A stretch of 64,000 nucleotides of DNA from Desulfovibrio mangrovi (GCF_026230175.1 NZ_CP104208.1:2294001-2358000), one strand, 5' to 3'; shown: positions 43,495 through 53,633, counted from the stretch's first letter. Numbers and translations are program-made. The notes: generated by a model not told the origin, from the letters alone.

Positions 43495-46188
43495 GTGAGT
43501 CCGGCAAAACTAGAGCACATGTTCAAGCCCACCTCCGTTGCGGTCATCGGCGCAACCGACGAACCGGGAGAACCCGGCAACACCATTCTCAAGAACCTGC
43601 TGGGCGGGAAATTTCTCGGCCCTGTGCTGCCGGTGAACCCCGACGTGGACAGCGTGATGGGCATGCCCTCCTATGCTGCCATCGACACGCTTCCCCTCAC
43701 GCCGGATCTGGCCATTCTCTGTTCACCACCGGAAACAATTCCCTTTTATATTGAAGAACTTGGCAAACGCGGCACCCAGCATGCGGTGATCATGTCCCGC
43801 GGCTACTTCCGTTTCAACCGCGACAAGCTGGAAGTGCAGAAAAAGGCCCTGCTCACCGTTGCCAGAAAATACAACGTGCGGGTGCTCGGCCCCAACTGCC
43901 TCGGCTACATCAACCCTTCCGTGGGGATCAACGCCAGCCTCGCCGCGCGCGACGCCCTGCCCGGCAAGGTGGCCTTTGTCACGCAGTCCGACTCCCTGTT
44001 CACCACAGTGCTGGACTGGGCCGCATCAAAAAACATCGGCTTCTCACACTTCATTTCTCTGGGTGACCGCTACGACATCCATTTCGAAGATGTGCTCAAC
44101 TACCTGAACAACGATTTTTCCACCCGTGCCATTCTGCTCTACATAGAGACCATAGAGAATGCACGGCAGTTCCTTTCCGCCGTGCGCGCACTGGCGCGCA
44201 ACAAGCCCGTGCTGGTCATCAAGGCAGGCCGGTCCGAAGCCGGTGCTGCGGCTGCGGCTGCCCATTCCGGCATGCTGTTGGGGTCGGACGACGTATATGA
44301 CACGGCCTTCCGACGCGCGGGCATGCTGCGAGTATTTGACATCGACACGCTCTTCGACACCGTGGAGACCATTGCGCTTGCCCGCCCCCTCAAGGGGGAA
44401 CGGCTCGCCATCATCACCAACGGCGGCGGCCCCGGCTTCCTTGCCACGGACATGCTGCTGGAAGGCGGCGGCAAGCTGGCTGAACTTTCCGACGAGACCT
44501 GCCAACAGTTGGACAATGAACTCGGCAGTGGTTGGTCTTACTGGAATCCGCTGGTCATGAAGAGTGATGCGGACGGCGATATGTACGCCAAGGCGATCCG
44601 CCAGCTTTTGCAGGAGTCTGAAGTGGACGCCCTGCTCGTCATGCACGTGCCCACGGCGGGTGTAGACAGTGCCGCCATTGCCGAACAGGTGATCAAGGCC
44701 TGCAAAAAAACCAAGAAGCTCGTGCTGACAAGCTGGCTGGGCATCGATGATGCGGAAGCGGCACGAAAGCGTTTCACGGAGACGGGCTTTCCTTCGTTCT
44801 TCACGCCGGACAAGGCTGTACGGGCATTCCTGAACCTCGTACAGTACCGCCGCAACCAGGAAATGCTCGTGGAAGCTCCGGCATCCCTGCCGGATGACTT
44901 TCAGCCGGACGCCTTCATGGTCCGCAACATCATCGTCGAAGCGCTGGAAGAAAAACGGCAGATGCTCACGGGGAAGGAAGCAGGGGCCATCCTCAGTGCC
45001 TACGGCATTCCCATCGTGGAAACCCGCACCGCAGCAACCTCCATGGAAGCGGCACAGGCGGCAGCGGCCATCGGCTTCCCCGTAGCGCTCAAAGTCAATT
45101 CACCGGACATTTACCGCAAATCTCTGGCGGGCGGCGTTGCACTCGACCTCGAAAATGAAGAAGACGTGCTGGTGGCGGCCAACACCATTGTGGACCGCGT
45201 CAGACAGAACCAGCCCAACGCCCGAATTAACGGTTTCAGCGTTCAGCGCATGAGCCGCAGGGCCCGCGCCCGCGAACTGGCCATAGAAACGGCAACGGAC
45301 CCCATATTCGGTCCCATCATCCGCTTCGGGCAAGGGGGATCGCTGGCCTCCATCACCCACGACCGGCAAACCGCTCTGCCGCCGCTGAACATGAGCCTCG
45401 CCAACGAACTCATCCAGCGAACCAAGATAGTCACCCTGCTCCGCGGCAACCGCGACATTCCCGCGGCGAATCTGGATGCCGTACGCTCGACGCTGGTCAA
45501 GATATCCCAACTCGTCATTGATATTCCGGAAATTTTCGAACTGGAGATAGACCCCCTGTATGCCGACGACGCGGGGGTTGTGGCGCTGGATGCAAACATC
45601 CGTGTGGCATGGAGTCCCTCGTCGGGCACGGATCAGCTGGCCATTCGCCCCTACCCCAAGGAGCTGGAAGAATGCATCCAGCTGCGCAACGGCTCCAAGG
45701 TGGACCTGCGCCCCATACGCCCCGAAGACGAGCCCGACCATTGGGACTTCCTCGAACACATGTCGCCGGAAGACAAGCGCTTCCGTTTCTTCGGCAATGT
45801 TGCCACGCTGCCGCGCTCCGAAATGATCAAGCTTACGCAGATCGACTATGACCGCGAGATGGCCTTCATTGCCAAGGGAGAAGCTCCTGACGGTTCTATC
45901 AAGACACTCGGCGTGGCGCGGGCCATGATCCAGCCCGACAATACCAGCGCGGAGTTCGCCGTGGCTGTCCGCTCAGACCTCAAGCGGCTGGGTCTCGGCA
46001 GACTGCTTATGGAAAAAATCATCCGCTATCTGCAGTCGCGCAAAACCAGACGCATCGTCGGTGCCGCGCTCAGTGACAACAAGAACATGATAGAGCTGGC
46101 CCGCAACCTCGGTTTTGAGGTAACAAAAGATCTAGACGACGATGTACACCATTTTGAAATGATCATGGAAGAGAAGGAGGAGGCATGA
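43495..46188 (+). CDS. ADP-forming acyl-CoA synthetase fused to GNAT acetyltransferase (Pat-like)
   Basis: Protein of 897 aa with CoA-binding domain at 10-140, succinyl-CoA-synthetase-like domains at about 150-460 including H257 in AHSGMLLGSDDVYDTAF (the phosphohistidine of ADP-forming acetyl-CoA synthetases), ATP-grasp at 485-715 and a GNAT domain at 735-895 (DLRPIRPEDE; FAVAVRSDLKRLGLGRLL is the acetyl-CoA loop). This matches the layout of the Pat/YfiQ protein acetyltransferase. In Salmonella Pat the synthetase half is inactive; here the His is kept, so synthetase activity is possible. GTG start with an AAGGGAG site. Divergent from acs. Confidence 0.87.
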   Translation: MSPAKLEHMFKPTSVAVIGATDEPGEPGNTILKNLLGGKFLGPVLPVNPDVDSVMGMPSYAAIDTLPLTPDLAILCSPPETIPFYIEELGKRGTQHAVIMSRGYFRFNRDKLEVQKKALLTVARKYNVRVLGPNCLGYINPSVGINASLAARDALPGKVAFVTQSDSLFTTVLDWAASKNIGFSHFISLGDRYDIHFEDVLNYLNNDFSTRAILLYIETIENARQFLSAVRALARNKPVLVIKAGRSEAGAAAAAAHSGMLLGSDDVYDTAFRRAGMLRVFDIDTLFDTVETIALARPLKGERLAIITNGGGPGFLATDMLLEGGGKLAELSDETCQQLDNELGSGWSYWNPLVMKSDADGDMYAKAIRQLLQESEVDALLVMHVPTAGVDSAAIAEQVIKACKKTKKLVLTSWLGIDDAEAARKRFTETGFPSFFTPDKAVRAFLNLVQYRRNQEMLVEAPASLPDDFQPDAFMVRNIIVEALEEKRQMLTGKEAGAILSAYGIPIVETRTAATSMEAAQAAAAIGFPVALKVNSPDIYRKSLAGGVALDLENEEDVLVAANTIVDRVRQNQPNARINGFSVQRMSRRARARELAIETATDPIFGPIIRFGQGGSLASITHDRQTALPPLNMSLANELIQRTKIVTLLRGNRDIPAANLDAVRSTLVKISQLVIDIPEIFELEIDPLYADDAGVVALDANIRVAWSPSSGTDQLAIRPYPKELEECIQLRNGSKVDLRPIRPEDEPDHWDFLEHMSPEDKRFRFFGNVATLPRSEMIKLTQIDYDREMAFIAKGEAPDGSIKTLGVARAMIQPDNTSAEFAVAVRSDLKRLGLGRLLMEKIIRYLQSRKTRRIVGAALSDNKNMIELARNLGFEVTKDLDDDVHHFEMIMEEKEEA

Positions 46189-46553
46189 CCATGAACAGCG
46201 CCCCTGCCGGACAACCAGACAAATTATGCATCATATGGAGCCACCGGGATCCGGAAGTGGCCCGCAATCTCGTTTTCATGTACGGCGGCAACGCCCTACC
46301 TAAAGGATGGTGGAGCGAAGTAACCCTCCTCATCTGGGGCCCGTCGCAACAGCTGCTGGCCTTTGACAAGGGCATGCAGCGGGAGATTGAACTGCTCCGG
46401 GAACGCGGCGTACACGTCATCGCCTGCCGCGCCTGTGCCGAGCGATACAACCTGACCGCCGTGCTTGAGGATATGGAACTCGAAGTGACCTATGTCGGCG
46501 AGTTTTTCACTTCCGTCCTCAAATCACAGGAGTGGCGAACCGCCACCTTCTGA
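46185..46553 (+). CDS. DsrE-family protein
   Basis: Small cytoplasmic protein (122 aa) with the DsrE/F fold pattern: KLCIIWSHRDPEVARNLVFMY at the start, a central LLIWGPSQQLLA segment, and VHVIACRACAERYNL with Cys residues at the position often used for sulfur transfer. The start overlaps the stop of the synthetase-acetyltransferase gene (ATGA), so they are coupled. Family members bind or relay sulfur, or act as adaptor subunits; the specific role here is unknown. Confidence 0.8.
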   Translation: MTMNSAPAGQPDKLCIIWSHRDPEVARNLVFMYGGNALPKGWWSEVTLLIWGPSQQLLAFDKGMQREIELLRERGVHVIACRACAERYNLTAVLEDMELEVTYVGEFFTSVLKSQEWRTATF

Positions 46554-46628
46554 TCCTCTCACGGACTGAAACGCGTACCCGCGTAAGACCATCGTCCACA
46601 CTATGCGGGTTTGCTAGGAGATTAGCCG

Positions 46629-47435
46629 ATGACCTTTGCAGAACTGCATCCGGCATGGCAGGCACTTGCCGCCACCACCTTCACCTGGGGCATGACCGCT
46701 CTTGGAGCTTCGGTCGTCTTTTTCACCAAGAATGTCAGCAAGAAGACGCTTGATGTCATGCTCGGTTTTGCCGCCGGCGTCATGATCGCTGCAAGCTACT
46801 GGTCGCTTCTCGCACCGGCCATCGAAATGAGCGAACATCTCGGCTCCCTGAAGTGGATGCCGGCTCTCGTAGGTTTTGTGGGTGGAGCCGCCTTTCTGCG
46901 CCTTGTGGACATGTTCCTCCCCCACCTGCACGTCCACGCGAAGATGGATGAAGCCGAGGGCGTTTCCACCTCGTGGCAGCGCTCCACACTGCTGGTGCTG
47001 GCAATCACCCTGCACAATATTCCGGAAGGACTCGCTGTCGGCGTTGCCTTCGGCGCAGTGGCCGCAGGCTATCCTTCCGCCACGCTCGCGGGAGCCATAG
47101 CCCTTGCCATCGGCATCGGCATACAGAACTTCCCTGAAGGCACAGCAGTCTCCGTGCCGTTACGCCGGGAAGGAATGTCCCGCGGCAAAAGCTTCTGGTA
47201 CGGCCAGCTTTCCGGCATCGTGGAGCCGGTTGCCGGTGTGCTGGGAGCTCTCGCCGTTGTAGTGGCACAACCCATTCTCCCTTACGCGCTGGCCTTTGCG
47301 GCGGGAGCCATGATCTTTGTGGTGGTGGAAGAGGTTATTCCCGAATCACAGGCATCCGGCTACGGCGACCTTGCCACCATGGGCTGCATACTGGGCTTCG
47401 GCGTCATGATGACGCTTGATGTAGCGCTGGGCTAG
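46629..47435 (+). CDS. ZIP-family metal transporter
   Basis: Inner-membrane divalent metal importer or permease (268 aa, about eight helices) of the ZupT/GufA-like ZIP group. Metal-binding helix IV has [18 protein letters not shown] and helix [18 protein letters not shown], the two family hallmarks; a His-containing loop [13 protein letters not shown] precedes them. Probable substrates are zinc, iron or manganese. ATG 46629 has a TAGGAG site. Confidence 0.9.
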   Translation: MTFAELHPAWQALAATTFTWGMTALGASVVFFTKNVSKKTLDVMLGFAAGVMIAASYWSLLAPAIEMSEHLGSLKWMPALVGFVGGAAFLRLVDMFLPHLHVHAKMDEAEGVSTSWQRSTLLVLAITLHNIPEGLAVGVAFGAVAAGYPSATLAGAIALAIGIGIQNFPEGTAVSVPLRREGMSRGKSFWYGQLSGIVEPVAGVLGALAVVVAQPILPYALAFAAGAMIFVVVEEVIPESQASGYGDLATMGCILGFGVMMTLDVALG

Positions 47436-47535
47436 CCAGCACTCCTGCCACTCACTCAACCGGCGCCCCACTGAAGCGCCCCCAGTTCTCCTAACTTGCC
47501 GGCACCGCAGAACATTAATCCGATACACCTTGCAG

Positions 47536-47557
47536 CCTTACGGAATACTCCGTAAGG
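47536..47557 (+). promoter_or_regulatory. Hairpin just upstream of a solute-binding-protein gene
   Basis: CCTTACGGA / TCCGTAAGG, 9-bp perfect stem with a 4-base loop, 24 bases before ATG 47582, no T-run. It may affect translation of that gene or belong to the end of the ZIP transcript. Confidence 0.4.
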
Positions 47558-47581
47558 TGTCGCGCAAGGACACCCCACTTC

Positions 47582-48370
47582 ATGACGGCACCCCGCAATC
47601 TGTTCCCCATTCTGCTTGTTGCGATCGTTATCGCTTCTCTCTGCACGCCTTTCGCAGGTCGCGCGGATACACGCCCGCAGCTTCTGGTTCTGACAGAGAA
47701 TCTTGCTCCCTATAACTACGTGCAGGGGCGGGAACTCAAAGGGGGATGCGCAGACATCGTCAAAGAGATTCTACGCAGAACGAACACCGGCATACCGCAA
47801 GGCATACGGATACTGCCATGGTCCCGTGCATATTCCATGGCCCAGCAGCATCCCGACGTCGCCCTGTTTTCCACGGTGCGTTCTCCCGAGCGGGAAAACA
47901 AATTCCGCTGGGTAGGCCCCATCTACTCGGATACGCTGGTCATGATGAAACGCAGAGGCAGCAATGCTCGTGCCTCCAATCTGGAAGAAGCCAAGAAGTT
48001 TACCGTGGGAGTCATGCAGGATTATGCTGCGGAAGAGGTGTTGCGGACCAATAAATTCCCCCGGATATACAGCATTCCGGGCGCACCGGAGCAAATGATT
48101 TACATGCTGGCCCACGACAGGGTGGACATGTGGCTTGAATCATGGCCGAGCGGCGTGTTTTACGCAGCCCGCGCCGGAAAACCCGTCAACTGGCTTGAAC
48201 CCTTGTTTCCGGTGTCGCACGAAGAACTGTATATCGCCTTTTCACCCCAGACAAATCCCGAAACCATACAACGCTGGTCGGATGCCCTTGAGGAAATGCG
48301 CAAAGACGGGACGTATGCCGCTATCCTCAACCGTTTTGAAGAACGGCTGGCAACCCACAAACTCCAATAG
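47582..48370 (+). CDS. Orphan extracellular solute-binding protein, family 3-like
   Basis: Periplasmic protein of 262 aa: signal peptide ending near FAGRAD, then LLVLTENLAPYNYVQGRELKG, the ILPWSRAYSMAQQHPDVALF segment and FTVGVMQDYAAEEVL in domain 2. It is closest in look to the protein at 27042 (TEDLPPFNHL; FKWVGPI versus FRWVGPI). No ABC transporter genes adjoin it. Converges on the hybrid kinase gene. Confidence 0.77.
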   Translation: MTAPRNLFPILLVAIVIASLCTPFAGRADTRPQLLVLTENLAPYNYVQGRELKGGCADIVKEILRRTNTGIPQGIRILPWSRAYSMAQQHPDVALFSTVRSPERENKFRWVGPIYSDTLVMMKRRGSNARASNLEEAKKFTVGVMQDYAAEEVLRTNKFPRIYSIPGAPEQMIYMLAHDRVDMWLESWPSGVFYAARAGKPVNWLEPLFPVSHEELYIAFSPQTNPETIQRWSDALEEMRKDGTYAAILNRFEERLATHKLQ

Positions 48371-48482
48371 CTCCGGGACAGCGGACAATTCATGCCCTGG
48401 ACGCACTGCCACCACCGGTAGCCGGAAATAAAAGAACGTCTGAAACGAGCTTGCAGCGCAGGCACAATCAAGACGGCAGGCA

Positions 48483-51400
48483 TCAGGAATCGGCAGTTTC
48501 CATGACCATACGAAGCGTATTGATCAGATCAGCCTTGCGCACGGGTTTGGCCAGATATTCCGTACAGCCGGATTCAAGACAGCGCCGCCGGTCCTCCGAC
48601 ATGGCGTTGGCGGTCAGCGCAATGACGGGAACTTCCGCTCCCTTCTCATACTGACGCAGCGACCGGGCAACGGAATAGCCGTCCATGCCCGGCAGTTCCA
48701 TATCCAGCAATATGGCGTCGTAGTCGCCGTCCTTGATCATCTCCAGCCCGCTGATGCCGTCATCGGCAATATCCAACGTGATGCCGGTGTTCTTCAGATA
48801 CAGACTTACCAGCAGACGGTTGCTTTCGGAATCATCCACATAGAGCACCTTCCTGCCCTCACTCCAGCCATCGCCGTCGCCTGATGATACCGCCCCGAGC
48901 TCCACTACCGGACCATTCTGGCGAGGCTCATCCGTCTCTTCAAACAGCAGGGTAAAGGTGAACTTGCTCCCTTCGCCAACCATGCTTTCAGCCGAAATAT
49001 ACCCCCCCATGAGCGCCACAAGACGCTTACTAATGGCAAGGCCAAGCCCGGAGCCGCCGAACTTGCGGGTGGTGGAACCGTCTCCCTGCACAAAAGCCTC
49101 GAAAAGGTCTGAAGCCTTTTCCCCAGCGAAGCCGGGACCGGTATCCTGCACAGAGCAATTGAGCACAACCTGACGCCCGGCCCTCTCCTCAACGCCAGCC
49201 GTGATGGTAACGCTGCCTTTCTCCGTAAACTTGACCGCGTTGCCCACAAGATTGAGAAGCACTTGCCTGAAGCGTGCAGCATCTCCCATCACATACTGGG
49301 GCAACCCGTTTTCCATGTAATAGTTCAGAGAAATGCCTTTTTCCTTGGCTTTCACGGACATGAGCCCCGCAACACTGCGTATCTGGGCCTGAATGCTGAA
49401 GGGTTCACGGGCGAGGCGCACCTTGCCTGCCTCGATCTGAGAAATATCCAGAATATCGTTGATAAGCACCAGCAGATGCTCGCCCGAAGTACGCAGCAGG
49501 GAAACAAGGGCCCTGCTGTTCTCGTCCAGCTGTCCCTCCTGCAGCAGTTCGGAAACGCCGAGAATAGCATTCATGGGCGTTCTGATCTCATGGCTCATGT
49601 TGGCCAGAAAAACGCTCTTGGCCTGATCCCGAGCCTCCGCAGCCTCCCTGTTGCGTTCAGCCTCTTCCATATTCTTGCGGCTGGTGATGTCACCCACCAT
49701 GCCTTCAATATACGCTATCTCGCCATCTTCGCCCTGTACGGCGCGGACGTTCGTGGAAAGCCAGATGGGAGTGCCGTCTTTCCTGCGGGCCTTGAATTCG
49801 AAGTTGCTGATATAGCCTCGGGTCCGCAGCACATCCAGAAGCCGCTCGCGATCCGCAGGGTCGTCATAGTGCTGGTTTGCGATGTTCTGCACGGCGCAGA
49901 GCATTTCCTCTCTGCTCTCATACCCGAGCATGCGGACAAGAGCCGGATTCACATTCAAATAGCGGCCTTGGGGCGTGCTCTGGTAGATGCCTTCCACGGC
50001 ATTCTGAATCACGGCCCTGTTCTGTTCTTCCGCCAGCTTGAGATTTGAAACGAGCGTACTGATAGTTTCCGCTGTTTCGTTGAAGGCATGGCATATCTCG
50101 CCGATTTCATCCTTGTCCTTCTCTTCCAGCCGGTAATCAAGCTCCCCTTTCTGAAACCGCCGGATGCCAGCGATAATTCTGGTAATCTTGCCCGTCAGGA
50201 TCGTTGCCATCCAGACAGCGATGATCACGACCGCCAGCACCATGGCCCCGGTGGACAGGGAAATCTCGAAGGACGTCTTTTTCAGGGAATTGCGCAGCAT
50301 CTCCTGCGTCTTGGCATCTTGTTCACCGAGGTTTTCGGTGAACGTGGTCACCATGGCCTCCAGCCGCTCCGCAGTCTTGGTAGCGGCAAGGTGAAACTCA
50401 TCCACATTCGCGCCGATGGTCACATAGCCAAAACCACGTGGCGAAGCGCCATACTGCCCCGTATGATAGGGAATTGCCGCAGCCGTGGTCAGCTTCCACA
50501 GGCCGCTCCAGAAAATGACAAAGGAACCGGAACCGCCATGCTGCGTCAGGTTATGCCAGCCGGTGCACTGAGGGGCAAAATTGAGGTAGCGACCGTCAAG
50601 GCCCACATAGCCTTCCCGAATCAGTTCCTTGGACGGTTTCTTGCTCAGGGACTGATAATCGAAGAGCGGTGCCTTTGCCAAAAACTCCGACGCACTCAGC
50701 CCGCTGGCCTGCCAATCCTGATACATGTTCTCTTCAAGCCATGGTACAGCCGGCTCTCCGGTCTCGGAATCATACCCCACTATGAAGTAATCGCGGGGGT
50801 GCGAAATGTTCCTCCCCTTGTAGTCCCACATGAAGGCATAGTTGCCGCTGGCGGCATCCGAAATGTCCGAATAGCGTTCTTCTGTCGGCAGGATATGATC
50901 GGTGAACTCCATCACATGGGTATGGTCAAGTGCCAGCGTCACCCACCCCAGTTGCCTTCCTCCGCGGAAAACCGGCGTTGCCCAGCGGATAATACCTTCA
51001 AAACGCCTGCCTACTGGATTTTCCTTGCCCGCATAACCGGCTTTTTCCGGCTCGAAGGGAACCCCGAGCGCCTTGGCGCGCTCACGTGTATACGGTCCGA
51101 TAATCGGACTCGGAAGATACTCGCCTATGACATCTGAAACATATATTTCGCCGGGCTTGAGTTTCTTGAGATGCCCGAAGTACCGTTCCGCCCTGCAATA
51201 GGTGTTGGCCGGCTTGCTGACATCGCGCAGTTCCGGTGACATACGGTCAGAAGTCACAACCTTCACGCGCTCACGCCCGGTCATGTCCACAAAGGTCATT
51301 TCAAGGTACAGGGGGCGATCCTCACGGATGAAGACATCCGGAGGTCTTGAGTGAAAATCCTTGGCATTGTTGATATTAACCGGAGAGACAGTCGGCCCCT

Positions 51401-51845
51401 TATCGACACTGTCAGCAGGCCCCCACGCCGTCCCGTCTTCGTTCAGTTTCCAGGGCGCATGCAGAGTGACAGGCCTTTTTCTCGGAGCAAGGAACTGCCG
51501 GTAAAGCTGCGCATCCGGCTGCAGGGAGGCGGCCTGAACCAGATCGTCGTCACGCTCGTACAAAAAAGCTGCGACCTGCCGCGCGGTGTCCGTTGTAAGG
51601 CGCTCAATGGCCTCACGGGCCTTCAAATCGAGTGCGCGTATGGAACTGTCCGTGGCAATAGCTCCTACCTCGCCCACGTTTTTTTTGGTTTCGAACACGA
51701 GTTGCTCTACCCGCTCGCGCACCGTCCAGCCAAGACTGGCTATCTCGCTCCAGGCAAACCATGCCAGCAGAACAAGAGGCAGCACCTTGATCAGGACAAA
51801 GATACCGACAAGCTTTTCCCGTATTCCCCAAAAAGGCTTCATCAT
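48483..51845 (-). CDS. Hybrid sensor histidine kinase with very large periplasmic sensor
   Basis: Protein of 1120 aa. TM1 at about 13-33, a periplasmic region of nearly 490 residues with Cache features (WVTLALDHTHVMEFTDHILP; YAFMWDYKGRNISHPRDY), TM2 near 528-550, HAMP (IIAGIRRFQKGELDYRL), PAS at about 610-735, HisKA with MSHEIRTPMNAI (phospho-acceptor H752), ATPase at about 850-965 and C-terminal receiver at 990-1115 (VLYVDDSESN; AILLDMELPGMDG; LAKPVRK). Aspartate-to-HPt relay is required, yet no HPt gene adjoins it; the HPt-STAS protein at 32853 is the nearest. Two adjacent ATGs are possible starts. Confidence 0.9.
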   Translation of the reverse strand: MMKPFWGIREKLVGIFVLIKVLPLVLLAWFAWSEIASLGWTVRERVEQLVFETKKNVGEVGAIATDSSIRALDLKAREAIERLTTDTARQVAAFLYERDDDLVQAASLQPDAQLYRQFLAPRKRPVTLHAPWKLNEDGTAWGPADSVDKGPTVSPVNINNAKDFHSRPPDVFIREDRPLYLEMTFVDMTGRERVKVVTSDRMSPELRDVSKPANTYCRAERYFGHLKKLKPGEIYVSDVIGEYLPSPIIGPYTRERAKALGVPFEPEKAGYAGKENPVGRRFEGIIRWATPVFRGGRQLGWVTLALDHTHVMEFTDHILPTEERYSDISDAASGNYAFMWDYKGRNISHPRDYFIVGYDSETGEPAVPWLEENMYQDWQASGLSASEFLAKAPLFDYQSLSKKPSKELIREGYVGLDGRYLNFAPQCTGWHNLTQHGGSGSFVIFWSGLWKLTTAAAIPYHTGQYGASPRGFGYVTIGANVDEFHLAATKTAERLEAMVTTFTENLGEQDAKTQEMLRNSLKKTSFEISLSTGAMVLAVVIIAVWMATILTGKITRIIAGIRRFQKGELDYRLEEKDKDEIGEICHAFNETAETISTLVSNLKLAEEQNRAVIQNAVEGIYQSTPQGRYLNVNPALVRMLGYESREEMLCAVQNIANQHYDDPADRERLLDVLRTRGYISNFEFKARRKDGTPIWLSTNVRAVQGEDGEIAYIEGMVGDITSRKNMEEAERNREAAEARDQAKSVFLANMSHEIRTPMNAILGVSELLQEGQLDENSRALVSLLRTSGEHLLVLINDILDISQIEAGKVRLAREPFSIQAQIRSVAGLMSVKAKEKGISLNYYMENGLPQYVMGDAARFRQVLLNLVGNAVKFTEKGSVTITAGVEERAGRQVVLNCSVQDTGPGFAGEKASDLFEAFVQGDGSTTRKFGGSGLGLAISKRLVALMGGYISAESMVGEGSKFTFTLLFEETDEPRQNGPVVELGAVSSGDGDGWSEGRKVLYVDDSESNRLLVSLYLKNTGITLDIADDGISGLEMIKDGDYDAILLDMELPGMDGYSVARSLRQYEKGAEVPVIALTANAMSEDRRRCLESGCTEYLAKPVRKADLINTLRMVMETADS

Positions 51846-52417
51846 GCACTCACCAGCTTCGATGGCTCCAGTTTCAACAGTATTTTCCTTACCCGGCCAA
51901 GGGTATCACTTCCTGAAAAGACCGCAACACCTTACGGGCCTGTTTTCAGACCTTATCATAATCGCCCAATCAGGTTACGCCACAAATGGCCTTGCTGAAT
52001 TCTTGCGACAAATCAAGAAAAATACACATATCTATTTGATATACATTTTATTTAATAATTTCATGTGAAATTTTTTACAAAGTTAGCGCAGTTATCATCT
52101 CGAAAGAGGCTGTTACTTGTGAAAAAAAGTGATACTTTTCCCATAAACAATTATCCTTGCGGATGCTGTGCCCTAAAGCTAAAGGGCGTTTACTGGAAAA
52201 TGCCGTCCGGAAAACAGGATACTCCGACGGCATACGCCCCGACATTCTGGCCATAACGGCACGGGAACCGGCCGCAACGACACGCCACACGTTCGCAAGG
52301 CCGCCCCGACTGACGCAACCTTAGTGGGTTTCGGGCGAAAGGACTACGTTTCCGGCGCGTAGGGAAACAAGGTCACCTGTATCACAACCGATTTGCTGCA
52401 ATTGCAAGGAGTACAAC
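51846..52417. other. 572-base leader region before the second TSUP cassette
   Basis: No convincing gene. AT-rich left half contains ATTTCA-TG-TGAAAT (52058-52071) followed by TTTTTT. The right half holds a bulged, extended hairpin (listed separately). A good ribosome site AAGGAG precedes the GTG at 52418. No sigma-54 element was found here, unlike the first TSUP cassette. Confidence 0.45.
52184..52239 (+). promoter_or_regulatory. Extended stem-loop in the leader of the TSUP-B gene
   Basis: Nested inverted repeats: GGGCGT / ACGCCC outside, ATGCCGTC / GACGGCAT inside and a GGA / TCC tip separated by one bulged C. The outer arms are offset by a 10-base bulge. A structured 5' leader or attenuator is possible; no known riboswitch class recognised. 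Confidence 0.35.
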
Positions 52418-53569
52418 GTGTTCAAATCCAAAAAGACCATCTTGATGCTGGCTTTGACAGTTCTGGCAGTTTTCCTCTGCATGGAACCCGCATGGGCCGA
52501 CCGTCTGCAGGATGCCATCAACGCCGCCCCCAAGGGTGCCGAAGCAGGCCAGATCAACCCTGAATCCCCGCTGGGCTTCCTTGGCATTCCCGGCGCACCC
52601 GACATCAGCCTGATCCTCGGCTTTGGCTGGGCAGTGTGGGTAGGCTGGATCTTCTCCACCGTAGGTGCCTTCGGCGGCATCATGGCCGGTGTAGGCCACA
52701 TCACCATTTTCGGTCTGGGCAACTACGCTTCCGGCTTCAAGAAGACCGCTCCCGACCTGAACAAGCTGATCACCGACTCCATCCGAGTATCCAACCAGTG
52801 GCTGGTTGGCACCTCCGCCGGCATCTCCTCCTATAACTACTACCGCATGGGCCGTCTGGTGCTGCCCCTGGCACTGGCGCTCGGCCTCGGCTCCATCGCC
52901 GGTTCCACGCTGATTCCCTGGCTCACCGCGGGCAAGATTTCCCTGAAGTCCTACATCGGCTACTTCGGCCTGTTCGTTCTCTTCCTCGGCTGCTACCTGC
53001 TCTATGAAACCACTCCCAGAGGTCAGGCTTCCAAGAAGAAGGCCAAGGAAGCCGCCAAGGCTTTCGAAGCTTCCATCAAGGGCGAATCCAAGGTCGACAC
53101 CTCCGCCATGGGCGTTAAGGTTGTTTCCTTCTCCCCCACCAACTGCACCTTCACCTTCTACGGCGTCGAATTTTCCTTCAACCCCCTCATTCCTCTCGTA
53201 GGCGGCTTCTTCATCGCTGCCATGGCTTCCTTCCTCGGCGTGGGCGGCGGCTTCCTGCTCGTACCCTTCCTGACCAGCGTTGCCGGTCTGCCCATGTACC
53301 TCGTGGCAGGCACCTCCGCACTGGCAGTTCTGATCGGTATGATCACCTCCATCTTCACCTACATGTTCGTGTCCGGCACGCCCATCTTCTGGCCTCTCAT
53401 CGGCGCGGAACTGGTCGGCATCTTCGTGGGCTCCATCATCGGCCCCCGTACCTCCAAGTACATCCCCGAAGTGTGGCTGAAGCGCATCTTCATCGTGCTG
53501 GCCTTCTACGTAGGTATCCGCTACGCCTCCAAGGGCCTGCTCGGCCTGAGCCTGCTGCCCCCCTTCTAA
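52418..53569 (+). CDS. TauE/SafE (TSUP) family anion permease, copy B
   Basis: Membrane transporter of 383 aa starting with GTG behind AAGGAG. After a signal-like first helix it has the TSUP repeats: GAFGGIMAGVGHITIFGLG in the first half and MASFLGVGGGFLLVPFLTS in the second, separated by a charged cytoplasmic loop at about 200-240 (GQASKKKAKEAAKAF). Sequence is clearly different from copy A, so they are separate subfamilies rather than a recent duplication. Biased, high-expression-type codon use. Heads a cassette of membrane protein, lipoprotein, kinase, regulator and phosphotransferase. Likely substrates are sulfur oxyanions or organosulfonates, as for the family. Confidence 0.87.
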   Translation: MFKSKKTILMLALTVLAVFLCMEPAWADRLQDAINAAPKGAEAGQINPESPLGFLGIPGAPDISLILGFGWAVWVGWIFSTVGAFGGIMAGVGHITIFGLGNYASGFKKTAPDLNKLITDSIRVSNQWLVGTSAGISSYNYYRMGRLVLPLALALGLGSIAGSTLIPWLTAGKISLKSYIGYFGLFVLFLGCYLLYETTPRGQASKKKAKEAAKAFEASIKGESKVDTSAMGVKVVSFSPTNCTFTFYGVEFSFNPLIPLVGGFFIAAMASFLGVGGGFLLVPFLTSVAGLPMYLVAGTSALAVLIGMITSIFTYMFVSGTPIFWPLIGAELVGIFVGSIIGPRTSKYIPEVWLKRIFIVLAFYVGIRYASKGLLGLSLLPPF

Positions 53570-53598
53570 GAAACCAAGGGCAAGCAACTGACAACCAT

Positions 53599-53633
53599 CC
53601 GGCGGTCCGCTGTTCCCACAGACGGGCCGCCGG
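53599..53633 (+). terminator. Attenuator-like hairpin after the TSUP-B gene
   Basis: CCGGCGGTCCG / CGGGCCGCCGG stem (11 bp with one T-G pair) and 13-base loop, 29 bases past the stop. The following T-tract is weak, so partial termination that sets permease above downstream expression is likely. Confidence 0.55.
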
